Assembly: GCA_009780175.1 (NCBI GenBank)
Contig: WRAO01000015.1
Location: forward strand, 1 to 49,675
From: Oscillospiraceae bacterium
GTDB taxonomy: Bacteria; Bacillota; Clostridia; Oscillospirales; Oscillospiraceae
Reading direction: 5' to 3'
Length of the DNA: 49,675 nt
Shown here piece by piece: positions 13,792 through 21,526 of this stretch (within the stretch, counting starts at the first letter, position 1; each line of letters opens with the position of its first letter). Both the position numbers and the translations under genes were made by a program. Below the pieces are notes generated by a model, which saw only the letters and a program-made list of their open reading frames with translations, was not told the origin of the DNA and made no database searches.

Positions 13792-16178
13792 AACTATCGA
13801 GAAAATGGCTGGCGGACTATGTAGATATTCAAGCCAGTGACAAGGAATATGCCGATCGACTCACGATCACCGGGTCGAAGGTGGAGGGCACGGAAGATCT
13901 GGGCGCGAATATCGAAAACGTGGTGCTTGGGCAGGTCGTGACGATCGAGCGGCACCCGGATGCGGATTCGCTTTGGGTCTGCGTGATGGACATCGGCGAG
14001 GCGGAGCCTACGGTGATTGTCACAGGGGCGGACAACCTAAAAGCGGGAGATATTGTCCCGGTGGCACTGCATAAGTCGAAGCTACCCTGTGGGAAAGAGA
14101 TCAAGAAAGGCAAGATTCGGGGTGTAGAGTCCAACGGGATGCTCTGCTCGCCGGATGAGCTGCTGTTGGACAAGCAGGATTATCCCTACGCTGTGGATCA
14201 CGGGATTTTGACCTTTACAGCGGACGAGATCAAAGGCTTTAAGCTGGGTGACGATATTCGCCCCATCCTCGGCAAAGATGACAGCGTGGTGGAATTCGAG
14301 ATCACCAGCAACCGCCCGGATTGTCTGTCTATGATTGGCCTCGCGCGGGAATCGGCGGCTAGCTTTGATGTGCCGATGACGGTGAAGGAACCGGTGGTCA
14401 AAGGGTCCGGAGGAGATATCCTTGACCATCTGGATGTCGAGATTTTGGACGAAGACCTCTGCTCGCGGTATACGGCGCGGGTGGTGAAGAACGTGAAAAT
14501 AGGGCCGAGCCCGGCTTGGATGCGGCAGCGCATTCGAGCGGCAGGGATGCGACCGATCAATAACATCGTCGATATTACGAACTATGTCATGCTGGAATAT
14601 GGTCAGCCGATGCACGCGTTTGACCACGCTTGTTTGGAGGGCGGAAAGATCCTTGTCCGTCGGTCGACGCCGGGGGAGACAATGGAGACGTTGGACGGAG
14701 TGACCCGCACGCTGGAAGACGCGCTGATGATTGCGGACGAGCAAAAAGCAGTCGGCATCGCGGGCGTCATGGGCGGAGCCAGCAGTGAGATCACGGAGAC
14801 GACACAGACGGTAGTCTTTGAGTCGGCGAACTTTAACGGGCCCAGCATCCGGAAAACGGCAGCTCGGCTCGGGATGCGGACCGATGCATCCGGGCGCTTT
14901 GAGAAGGGGCTGGACCCCATGAACACATTGCCGGCGGTGCAGCGGGCTTGCGAATTGGTAGAGTTACTCGGCGCCGGTGAGGTTGTGGACGGGATTGTCG
15001 ATGTAATCGCCGGGGATCGGTTGCCGATTGTAGTGCCGCTCAACGCAGATCAAATCAACGCACTGCTCGGGACAGATCTCACGCGAGATGAGATGGCGGA
15101 ACTTCTCACACGGGTTGGCTTCACGGTAGACGCGAACGGAGCGACTGTCCCGTCTTGGCGTCTGGATGTGACCCAGTGGGCGGACCTCGCGGAGGAAGTG
15201 GCCCGATTCTACGGATATAATGTGCTCCCCACGACGATGTTCCGCGGGTCTACCGCGCAGGGCGGATATAGTCCGCGGCAGAAGCGTGAGCGGCAGGTTG
15301 GGAGCTTTCTGCGGAGCCTCGGATATAACGAGATTTTGACTTATACCTTCACCGGGCAGTCCGCGTTGGACAAGGTTCGTCTGCCGGAAGACGCCGCGGA
15401 GCGGGAGATGCTTACCATCCTCAATCCGCTCGGCGAGGAAACCAGCCGGATGCGGACGATTGCCCTGCCTTCCATGCTGGAAACGCTGGCCCGTAACGCC
15501 AGCTATCGCAATGCGTCTGCCCGGCTCTATGAGCTCGGGCGGGTGTATTTGCCGAACCAGGAGAGCGAGACGCGCTGTGACGAGCGTCTCCATCTGACCC
15601 TTGGCGCATACGGTGACGGAGCGGATTTCTTTGGCCTCAAGGGAGCCGTAGAAGCTCTGCTTGCGGAACTGCGGATTGCCGGTGTCTGCTGGACCGCGGT
15701 CGCGGACGATCCGATTTACCACCCCGGCCGCTGTGCGGAGATTCGCCACGGGGATATGGTTCTGGGCCGGCTTGGGCAAGTGCATCCATTGACAGCGAAG
15801 AATTTCGACCTCGAGGGCGAAGTCTATGCTGCGGAGTTGGATGTGGAGGTCCTGTTCGCCGCGATGGGTCCGGAGCGGACTTATGTGCCGCTGCCGCGCT
15901 ATCCCGCTGTGACACGTGATATCGCCGTGGTTTGTGACGAGGCTGTTACAGCGCAGGAACTCCAGGCAGTTATCGCCTCCGCCGGGGGCAAGAAACTGGT
16001 GGAGAGCCGCTTGTTTGACGTTTACACCGGCGCGCCGATTCCGACTGGGAAGAAGAGCGTGGCGTTTGCACTCCAATACCGCGCGGAAGATCGGACGCTG
16101 ACGGACGAGGACGCGGACGGAGCTACGGCGAAAATTTTGGAGGCTCTGGCGACAAAGCTGGGCGCCGTGATTCGGTAA
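13788..16178 (+). CDS. pheT: Phenylalanine-tRNA ligase beta subunit
   Basis: Beta subunit (796 aa, normal) that binds tRNA and edits Tyr-tRNA(Phe). The domains appear in order: N-terminal tRNA-binding OB fold (about 40-155, with V-V-L-G-Q-V and I-V-T-G-A-D-N), B5 and B3/4 editing domains (E-I-T-S-N-R-P-D-C-L-S at about 165, I-R-K-T-A-A-R-L-G-M-R-T-D-A-S-x-R-F-E-K-G at about 345), the inactive synthetase-like core, and the C-terminal ferredoxin-fold anticodon domain (L-P-R-Y-P-A-V-T-R-D-I-A-V-V). ATG overlaps the preceding stop as ATGA, with GGGGAGAG upstream. Confidence 0.96.
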   Translation: MKLSRKWLADYVDIQASDKEYADRLTITGSKVEGTEDLGANIENVVLGQVVTIERHPDADSLWVCVMDIGEAEPTVIVTGADNLKAGDIVPVALHKSKLPCGKEIKKGKIRGVESNGMLCSPDELLLDKQDYPYAVDHGILTFTADEIKGFKLGDDIRPILGKDDSVVEFEITSNRPDCLSMIGLARESAASFDVPMTVKEPVVKGSGGDILDHLDVEILDEDLCSRYTARVVKNVKIGPSPAWMRQRIRAAGMRPINNIVDITNYVMLEYGQPMHAFDHACLEGGKILVRRSTPGETMETLDGVTRTLEDALMIADEQKAVGIAGVMGGASSEITETTQTVVFESANFNGPSIRKTAARLGMRTDASGRFEKGLDPMNTLPAVQRACELVELLGAGEVVDGIVDVIAGDRLPIVVPLNADQINALLGTDLTRDEMAELLTRVGFTVDANGATVPSWRLDVTQWADLAEEVARFYGYNVLPTTMFRGSTAQGGYSPRQKRERQVGSFLRSLGYNEILTYTFTGQSALDKVRLPEDAAEREMLTILNPLGEETSRMRTIALPSMLETLARNASYRNASARLYELGRVYLPNQESETRCDERLHLTLGAYGDGADFFGLKGAVEALLAELRIAGVCWTAVADDPIYHPGRCAEIRHGDMVLGRLGQVHPLTAKNFDLEGEVYAAELDVEVLFAAMGPERTYVPLPRYPAVTRDIAVVCDEAVTAQELQAVIASAGGKKLVESRLFDVYTGAPIPTGKKSVAFALQYRAEDRTLTDEDADGATAKILEALATKLGAVIR

Positions 16179-16195
16179 GTTGTAGTGAATTCCTC

Positions 16196-16224
16196 TTTAC
16201 ATCCCAGTAAAAGTTTGATAAAAT
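16196..16224 (+). promoter_or_regulatory. ireB promoter
   Basis: TTTACA (16196-16201), 17 bases, then TAAAAT (16219-16224), about 40 bases before the ireB start. Confidence 0.65.
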
Positions 16225-16263
16225 AATGAGGTACGTGGTAAACTTTAGGAAAGAGGTGATCCG

Positions 16264-16512
16264 ATGGAAGAGTATACCAGAAAATTTGACGCGGTAGGCC
16301 GGGATGTGGAAATCCGAGAGATTATGAGCAGTGTGCACGACTCTTTGATCCAGAAAGGCTATAACCCGATCAATCAGATTGTAGGGTACATCTTGTCGGA
16401 GGACCCTACGTATATCACGAACTACAATAACGCCAGAACCCTAATCACGCGGATTGACAGAGATGAATTGCTTCGGGAATTGGTGATCCAGTATCTCGGG
16501 CACAAAGGATAG
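16264..16512 (+). CDS. ireB: IreB family regulatory phosphoprotein (UPF0297)
   Basis: An 82-residue protein matching the highly conserved UPF0297/IreB family, a small phosphoprotein target of the PASTA kinase IreK that tunes cephalosporin resistance in Enterococcus. The pattern is unmistakable: M-S-S-V-H-D-S-L[14 protein letters not shown], then L-S-x-D-P-T-Y-I-T-x-Y-x-N-A-R and the R-D-E-L-L-R-E-L-V-x-x-Y-L tail. GAAAGAGGTGATCCG precedes the ATG. Partners that often follow (ruvX and relatives) are absent. Confidence 0.93.
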   Translation: MEEYTRKFDAVGRDVEIREIMSSVHDSLIQKGYNPINQIVGYILSEDPTYITNYNNARTLITRIDRDELLRELVIQYLGHKG

Positions 16513-16525
16513 CAGAGAATGATGG

Positions 16526-16555
16526 ACAGGGCTGGCGCGTTTGCGCCGGCCCTGT
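16526..16555 (+). terminator. Strong hairpin after ireB
   Basis: Thirteen-bp arms (16526-16538 and 16543-16555, one G-T pair) around GTTT, followed only by AATTTAAAGG. Energy suits a terminator but the U-tract is weak. A nearly identical hairpin shape follows lysS at 43799. Confidence 0.5.
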
Positions 16556-16576
16556 AATTTAAAGGAGAGTGTTTCG

Positions 16577-16861
16577 ATGGATGATACGATTTGGATTACG
16601 ATTCCCTGGGCTGTCGTTGTCGTGCTCGTACTGCTAGCGGTTGCGATTACAGTGTTTTTGGTGGCGCTGCTGTTTTGGTCGCGCGGGAGACGGCGGGAAC
16701 GCGCGGGAGAGGCGGAGAGTATAGAAGCGGCAAGCGCGGAGCTGGAATGCCATATAGAACCGGAGATTATAGAGTCTCAGTTTGAAGGGTGTTGCCCTCG
16801 GTGTGAAACGAAGGTCCAGCCGGAGGCGCGGTTTTGTATGAACTGCGGTGCGGCGGTGTAG
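16577..16861 (+). CDS. Single-pass membrane protein with C-terminal zinc ribbon
   Basis: A 94-residue protein. Residues 5-32 form one long hydrophobic helix, then a basic stop-transfer R-G-R-R-R-E-R, an acidic linker, and a C-terminal zinc ribbon (C-C-P-R-C...F-C-M-N-C-G). The ribbon should face the cytoplasm. Function unknown. AAAGGAGAG provides the ribosome site for ATG 16577. Repeat R1 begins about ten bases after the stop codon. Confidence 0.75.
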   Translation: MDDTIWITIPWAVVVVLVLLAVAITVFLVALLFWSRGRRRERAGEAESIEAASAELECHIEPEIIESQFEGCCPRCETKVQPEARFCMNCGAAV

Positions 16862-16870
16862 GGAAGCAAA

Positions 16871-16993
16871 GCCTCCTTTGAAAAAGGAGGTGGCAGGCGA
16901 AGCCTGGCGGAGGATTTGCTGGATGTGGACGGCTGTCAGTGAGAAGGGAAATCCTCAGTCAGCTGCGCTGACAGTTCCTTTGGGAAAGGAGCC
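16871..16993 (+). repeat. Mosaic repeat R1, copy 2
   Basis: About 123 bp running CTCCTTTGAAAAAGGAG, GGCAGGCGAAGCCTGGCGG, GATTTGCTGGATGTGGACGG, AAATCCTCAGTCAGC, then CCTTTGGGAAAGGAG. It is the reverse-orientation match of the copy at 6912-7028 and shares modules with 33063-33250. It lies between the convergent zinc-ribbon gene and dacF. Confidence 0.7.
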
Positions 16994-17007
16994 TTTTGTA
17001 CATAAAC

Positions 17008-17037
17008 AGAACCCCGGATATCTGTATCCGGGGTTCT
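17008..17037 (-). terminator. Terminator of the DacF-type gene
   Basis: Perfect 13-bp arms (17008-17020 and 17025-17037) with a four-base loop, just downstream of the carboxypeptidase stop on the minus strand; the following tract on that strand is TGTTTATG. Confidence 0.7.
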
Positions 17038-17042
17038 ATTAT

Positions 17043-18368
17043 CTATCTATTTCGATTCATGCGTTCTCTTCTACGTCTTCTCTTTTTCACCGAATACGTA
17101 ATCGCATAGACGATATACAGCAGGAAGAGGAGCCCGAGCACGATGAGGACGCCGAGGACGAGGGGACTGCCCAGCGTATTTGTGATTTCGTCCCAGATAA
17201 AGTCGGTGCGGGAGAGATTCACCGTCTCAGCGGCAACGAGGGGGATGGGGCCGAAGCTTCTACCGTTGTAATGAAGTGTCAACTCGCCCAACACATCGCC
17301 CTGATTGACGGGGGCGGTCAGATTCTCGCGGACGTTCTCAAAGAGGATGACGTCTCGCCGGAGTTCACCCAAAGAGGTGCCTGCCAGGAGGAGGGCATTG
17401 ACCGTGCGCTGAGGTCTGAGGCCGACAGTGTCCGCTCCGTCTCCCAGTGCGATGGGGATGCGGGTAATCTCCGTTGTGATGGGGATGAGTTCTGTGTATT
17501 CGAGGTTTGCAAAGGCCCAGTCGTAGATCGCGGCGGTTTCGGTGAAGTGGTTGACCCCTTCGATGCCAATGGGCACACCCATAACGACGGCGAGGAGATA
17601 AATGTCGCCCTGTACAGCGGTAGAGACGAGACAGAAACCAGCGGCATCCGTGAAGCCGGTTTTGACGCCGAAGACGCCCGGATAATACTCAGCGGCATTG
17701 GGGTCTGTCATGCGGTTGGTCGAGTGGAAGACACCGGCCGGACGCATGTTAGTGGCGGGGAAGAGCCGTTCCTGCATGCTGTATAGGTCCGCAAAGCGCG
17801 GATTTGCGATCGCGTGCTGGGTAATGCGGAAGATGTCATAAGCGGTGCTGTAATGATTATACCCGGGAAGGCCATGGGTGTTGGTGAAGTGGGTATTCAT
17901 CGCGCCGAGTTCCCTTGCTCTGGCATTCATCATCTCAAGGAAGCCCGGAATAGAGCCGCCGAGATGTTCGGCGACGACGTTGGACGCGTCGTTCGCGGAG
18001 ACAAGCATGATCGCGTGGAGGAGTGATTCGAAAGTCATCTCCTCGCCGACTTGGAGGTGGATGCTGGCGGCATAGGGGATCATGTCCGCCAGAGCGGCTT
18101 CTGAGGTGGTCAGAAGATCGTTGACGTTGACTTCGCCGCGGTCCAGGGCTTCTATGGCAAGGAGCGCGGTCATGATCTTGGTGACAGACGCGGGCTCGAT
18201 GCGGTCGTGCATGTTTTGCGAATAGAGAATATCGCCTGTCCGTGCGTCTGCCAGGACGATAGCGTGGGCTCTATGCTCCGGACTGTTTGGGACAGCCAGA
18301 GCGGAGGCCATGAGGCCAAAAATGAGTAAAAAAACTGTGAATAATGTAAAAATATGTCGCTTTTTCAT
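17043..18368 (-). CDS. D-alanyl-D-alanine carboxypeptidase (DacF/PBP5 type)
   Basis: A low-molecular-weight penicillin-binding protein that trims the terminal D-Ala of peptidoglycan stem peptides. It has a signal peptide (about 1-26, ending A-L-A), active-site S-V-T-K (Ser61, Lys64), S-A-N (124-126) and K-T-G (236-238). The C-terminal beta domain comes next, then a membrane helix (about 400-425) and a very basic tail, so it is anchored at the outer face by its C-terminus. 441 aa is typical. CAGGAGAG precedes the ATG. The promoter lies at 18423-18451. In spore formers, DacF/DacB-type enzymes lower cortex cross-linking, but a vegetative role is equally possible. Confidence 0.92.
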   Translation of the reverse strand: MKKRHIFTLFTVFLLIFGLMASALAVPNSPEHRAHAIVLADARTGDILYSQNMHDRIEPASVTKIMTALLAIEALDRGEVNVNDLLTTSEAALADMIPYAASIHLQVGEEMTFESLLHAIMLVSANDASNVVAEHLGGSIPGFLEMMNARARELGAMNTHFTNTHGLPGYNHYSTAYDIFRITQHAIANPRFADLYSMQERLFPATNMRPAGVFHSTNRMTDPNAAEYYPGVFGVKTGFTDAAGFCLVSTAVQGDIYLLAVVMGVPIGIEGVNHFTETAAIYDWAFANLEYTELIPITTEITRIPIALGDGADTVGLRPQRTVNALLLAGTSLGELRRDVILFENVRENLTAPVNQGDVLGELTLHYNGRSFGPIPLVAAETVNLSRTDFIWDEITNTLGSPLVLGVLIVLGLLFLLYIVYAITYSVKKRRRRRERMNRNR

Positions 18369-18422
18369 TCTACTCTCCTGAGATCTGTGGTATCATTGTG
18401 TCATAAGCTGTCGGGCTATACT

Positions 18423-18451
18423 ATTATACCATGATTTCCGTTGCAACGCAA
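18423..18451 (-). promoter_or_regulatory. Promoter of the carboxypeptidase gene
   Basis: On the minus strand TTGCGT (18446-18451), a 17-base spacer and TATAAT (18423-18428). The perfect palindrome CCGTTGC-AAC-GCAACGG (18438-18454) overlaps the -35 and could be a regulator site. Confidence 0.6.
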
Positions 18452-18557
18452 CGGGGTGGCGAAGATCATAAATGCGAATCGCCAAATCATGATACAACGT
18501 TCCCGGGTACCCCGTTGGGGGCAAGTCGTGTACACCGCGAGAGAGGGATTGAGAACT

Positions 18558-19013
18558 GTGGAGAGTAAAAACATTGCAAAGGCCTTTGTTACGCTTGTCG
18601 TCATTGCCGCTGTGTTTGCGACAGGGCTCTATTTCGGACGAACCGGCGGCCCAGGCGATTTTACCGTGACAACCCAATATGCCGCAGGCGCTATGAGCGA
18701 GGCGGAGCTCAATGAGATGGCCTTGCAAGTGGCGGAACGGGCCGAGCGAGACGCTGCGCGGCAGCCGGCCGCGACAACACCGACCGCCCCGCCGTCTGAG
18801 ACGGCCGAGGCGGGTAGTGGGTTGGTCAACATCAACACCGCAGGTGTGGATGGATTGATGACTTTGCCCGGTGTCGGGCCTGCGATTGCGGAGCGGATCA
18901 TCGCGCACAGAGAAGCGCATGGGCCGTTTCGGATTATTGAGGAGATTACCGATGTGTCGGGTATTGGTCCGGCACGATTTGCGGATATTCGAGATAGGAT
19001 TACCGTAGAATAG
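18558..19013 (+). CDS. ComEA-like membrane-anchored helix-hairpin-helix protein
   Basis: About 151 residues: one N-terminal membrane helix (A-F-V-T-L-V-V-I-A-A-V-F-A-T-G-L-Y-F), an Ala/Pro/Thr-rich linker, and a C-terminal double helix-hairpin-helix domain (N-I-N-T-A-G-V-D-G-L-M-T-L-P-G-V-G-P-A-I-A...V-S-G-I-G-P-A-R-F). This is the layout of the DNA receptor ComEA used in uptake, though comEB/comEC do not follow. GTG 18558 is chosen because GAGAGGGA lies nine bases upstream; an earlier in-frame start at 18441 would place a non-hydrophobic leader ahead of the helix. The downstream dprA (44.6 kb) is another uptake-related gene. Confidence 0.78.
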   Translation: MESKNIAKAFVTLVVIAAVFATGLYFGRTGGPGDFTVTTQYAAGAMSEAELNEMALQVAERAERDAARQPAATTPTAPPSETAEAGSGLVNINTAGVDGLMTLPGVGPAIAERIIAHREAHGPFRIIEEITDVSGIGPARFADIRDRITVE

Positions 19014-19052
19014 AACAAAGGAAGCACAAATATGCTGGCTCAGAGGTGAACT

Positions 19053-19742
19053 ATGCGAATTCTGGTGGTTGACGACGAAAAACTCCTTGTCAAGGGGATC
19101 AAATTCAATCTGGAGAACGAAGGCTATCAGGTGGATGTGGGCTATGACGGAGTCGAGGCGGTGGAGAAGGCAAAGACCGGAGGATATGACCTGATCCTCC
19201 TGGATCTCATGATGCCGAAACTGGACGGCCTTGGGGCCTGTATGCAGATTCGGGCATTTTCCACCGTGCCGATCGTGATGCTAACCGCCAAAAGCGAAGA
19301 CACGGACAAACTCCTCGGCTTTGACTATGGCGCGGATGACTATATCACCAAACCATTCAACATCCTGGAACTGAAAGCCCGGATCCGGGCGCTGCTCCGG
19401 AGAAGTAATCTGAATCCCGTTGGAGAGAGCGGGCAAGCGGGTATCACCATCGGACATATCACCATCGACTCTCTGCGTCGCCACGCAGAGCGGAGCGGGA
19501 CGTCGGTGGAGTTGACGGCGAAAGAATTCGATGTCATCGAGCTCCTGATGAAAAACCCCGGACGCGTCTATAGCCGGGAGAGTCTGCTCGACATTATCTG
19601 GGGCTATGACTACCAGGGCGACATTCGCACGGTAGATGTACATATCCGGCGGCTCAGGGAGAAACTGGAGCCGGAACCGGCCAATCCGGAGCGGATTTTG
19701 ACAAAGTGGGGTGTGGGCTATTACCTCAAAGCAGAGGAATGA
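19053..19742 (+). CDS. OmpR/PhoB-type response regulator
   Basis: A 229-residue two-domain regulator. The receiver has acidic pocket Asp7/Asp8, phospho-acceptor Asp51 (L-L-D-L-M-M-P), a conserved Thr in M-L-T-A and Lys100 (K-P-F). The C-terminal winged helix carries E-L-T-A-K-E-F-D-V-I-E-L-L...V-Y-S-R-E-x-L-L-D-x-I-W-G and the D-V-H-I-R-R-L-R-E-K-L recognition region. It is closest in style to the WalR/PhoP group. CAGAGGTGA lies ahead of the ATG. The kinase gene follows and likely overlaps or nearly touches it, forming a two-component pair. Confidence 0.92.
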   Translation: MRILVVDDEKLLVKGIKFNLENEGYQVDVGYDGVEAVEKAKTGGYDLILLDLMMPKLDGLGACMQIRAFSTVPIVMLTAKSEDTDKLLGFDYGADDYITKPFNILELKARIRALLRRSNLNPVGESGQAGITIGHITIDSLRRHAERSGTSVELTAKEFDVIELLMKNPGRVYSRESLLDIIWGYDYQGDIRTVDVHIRRLREKLEPEPANPERILTKWGVGYYLKAEE

Positions 19743-19764
19743 GACGAGTTGGCTCAGGGGCAGT

Positions 19765-21150
19765 GTGCAACTCAAGTTCGCACTCACGTATGTGGCCTTG
19801 ATCGTGGGGCTCCTGCTCCTGCTCAATACCTATCCCATGGTGGTTTCGCGGGACCTCGTGTTCTACACCAAAGACACGACTCTTTCGGCGCAGGCGCTCA
19901 GCGTGAGCCAAGCATTGGGCGGGGGAGACAGGTTAGAGCAGACTGCCGTCAGCCGGACAATGGGGCATTTTGATCTACGCAACTTAGCCCGCATCGTCGT
20001 GACCGACGCGCATGGGACGATCCTCTACGACACGGTATACGGTGGCGCGGCAGGTGTGGCGCTGATGGAGGAGTTGGCTCCGGCGCGGACTGGATATGAC
20101 GTGTTTTACAGCCGCTTTGTCGACGGTGTTTTTTACTCTTGGAGCGCTTCGCCCATCATGAGCGGAGATAGGGTGATCGGCGCGGTCTTTCTCCACGAGC
20201 GCGATCAGGTGCAGGGAGAGTTGATTGAGGAGCTCCGGCAGAATTTGTTCAATCTCTCGATCCTGATCTTTGTGGCGGCCCTCGGCCTCGCCTTTTTCTT
20301 CTCCCAGACGCTCACGCGGCGGTTGATGGATATGCTGGCGGCCATCCGGATTGTAGGCCGGGGAGACTATAGCTACAAGCTCACCGTCAAAGGCGGAGAC
20401 GAACTCGCGGAAGTGGGGCAGGCCTTCAACACCCTCACCGATCGGCTCCAGAAAACGGAGGAGATGCGGCGGCGGTTTGTGTCAGACGCTTCTCATGAAT
20501 TGAAGACCCCGCTCGCTTCGATTCGGCTGCTCTCAGACAGCATTGTCCAGAGCGCGGATATGGACGAGCGGACGATCCGGGAGTTTGTGGGCGACATCGG
20601 CGAGGAGGCCGAACGCCTCTCGCGGACCACAGAAAAGCTCCTGCAACTCACCCGTCTGGACGACGCGCCGGAGGCAAAGCCTCACCTAGTAGACGTGGGG
20701 CAAGTGGTGACACGGGCCGGACATATGCTCCGCCCTCTCGCTTCGATCCGGCAGGTGGAGATGCACCTAGACCTACAGGAAAATTGCCAAATCCTCGCCA
20801 CGGAGGACGATGTATATCAGATCGTCTTCAACCTCGCGGAAAACGGGATTAAGTATAACCTAGAAGGCGGGATGCTCCGCATCCGGCTGGACCGCGCGGA
20901 AGACCATGTGCGCTTACTTGTGGAAGATACGGGCATCGGAATTCCGGAGGCGGACCTGCCATATATTTTTGATCGCTTTTATCGGGTGGATAAGGCCCGG
21001 AGCCGAGATCAAAGCAGCAGCGGTTTGGGCCTGTCCATCGTGCGAGACATGGTGCTGCGGTATGGCGGTACGGTGGAGGTCGCCGCACGGGATGGGGGCG
21101 GCACGCGGGCCATGGTATCCTTCCCGGCGGCGAATGGTACGCTGAACTGA
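19765..21150 (+). CDS. Membrane sensor histidine kinase
   Basis: About 461 residues from GTG 19765. Two membrane helices (near the start and around residues 163-182) flank an extracytoplasmic sensor region, followed by a HAMP linker. HisKA has phospho-acceptor S-H-E-L-K-T-P (His about 244), and the ATPase domain has N-L-A-E-N-G-I-K-Y-N, D-T-G-I-G-I-P and G-L-G-L-S-I. It resembles PhoR/WalK-type kinases but has no obvious PAS domain. The start is uncertain: GTG 19711 would overlap the regulator gene and add 18 residues; 19765 follows CAGGGGCA. It pairs with the response regulator just upstream; a bulged hairpin with a short T-run follows. Confidence 0.9.
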   Translation: MQLKFALTYVALIVGLLLLLNTYPMVVSRDLVFYTKDTTLSAQALSVSQALGGGDRLEQTAVSRTMGHFDLRNLARIVVTDAHGTILYDTVYGGAAGVALMEELAPARTGYDVFYSRFVDGVFYSWSASPIMSGDRVIGAVFLHERDQVQGELIEELRQNLFNLSILIFVAALGLAFFFSQTLTRRLMDMLAAIRIVGRGDYSYKLTVKGGDELAEVGQAFNTLTDRLQKTEEMRRRFVSDASHELKTPLASIRLLSDSIVQSADMDERTIREFVGDIGEEAERLSRTTEKLLQLTRLDDAPEAKPHLVDVGQVVTRAGHMLRPLASIRQVEMHLDLQENCQILATEDDVYQIVFNLAENGIKYNLEGGMLRIRLDRAEDHVRLLVEDTGIGIPEADLPYIFDRFYRVDKARSRDQSSSGLGLSIVRDMVLRYGGTVEVAARDGGGTRAMVSFPAANGTLN

Positions 21151-21173
21151 TTCGTTGCATGTGCTGTATGTAG

Positions 21174-21200
21174 AGAGGCGGCCCAGATGGGCGCCTCTTT
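21174..21200 (+). terminator. Probable terminator of the two-component operon
   Basis: AGAGGC-G-GCCC / GGGC-GCCTCT (21174-21198) forms a 10-bp bulged stem around AGAT and is followed by TTT, about 25 bases after the kinase stop. Confidence 0.5.
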
Positions 21201-21219
21201 AGATGGGTTAGTTAGCACC

Positions 21220-21287
21220 TACGGCACTCCTTCCACCGACCAATCGCGCAGCGGCTTCGCCTTGCGCTCTTGGGGTGTCAGTTGCCG
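21220..21287. repeat. Repeat module R2, copy 1
   Basis: About 65 bp matching 33160-33222 at most positions (shared words: CTTCC-CCGAC/CTCC, GGCTTCGCCTTG, CTCTTGGGG-GTCAGTT). Its right end supplies the stop codon of the Cys/His-rich mini-gene on the minus strand. Confidence 0.6.
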
Positions 21288-21430
21288 CCGTGGTGGTGGC
21301 CGCCGCAGTTACAATTGCAATTGCAGTCCCGTCTGTCTTCGTGGTTTCTGTCATCGCGATCTCTGTCCTCACAACGGTCGAATCGGTCGCGATGGCATCT
21401 GGGGCGACAACAAAAGAAGAAACAACACAT
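21278..21430 (-). CDS. Cys/His-rich mini-protein (50 aa), likely metal-binding
   Basis: Fifty residues starting at ATG 21430, with GGAGG nine bases upstream on the minus strand. Composition is extreme: ten cysteines (2, 3, 7, 8, 12, 20, 36, 38, 40, 42) and many His, Asp and Arg. It has three parts: an opening M-C-C-F-F-F-C-C, a central R/D/E/H-rich stretch, and a tail D-C-N-C-N-C-N-C followed by G-G-H-H-H-G-G-N. The regular spacing and good ribosome site argue that it is translated. A metal-binding or disulfide-rich structural role (for example in the spore) is inference; I know no named family. A CATATACT word upstream (minus strand) resembles a sigma-E/K -10. The stop codon falls at the edge of repeat R2, so the C-terminus may be repeat-truncated. 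Confidence 0.6.
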   Translation of the reverse strand: MCCFFFCCRPRCHRDRFDRCEDRDRDDRNHEDRRDCNCNCNCGGHHHGGN

Positions 21431-21526
21431 ATTTCGTATCCTCCACGCTCACATGATCTGCCCGCTTGCGGGCACAGGCCAGTATATGCGGCGGTGCATT
21501 CGTGTGACATAGAAAGGGACTATCGT

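Noticed and set aside
16862-17786. Long open frame on the plus strand opposite the carboxypeptidase gene
   Set aside because: It is antisense to a well-supported DacF-type gene with all three active-site motifs, starts in a repeat and has no ribosome site.
21275-21526. N-terminal extension of the aldo/keto reductase
   Set aside because: Ala/Val-rich low-complexity translation; ATG 21527 has its own ribosome site and the conserved start, and the minus strand here holds the Cys/His mini-gene.
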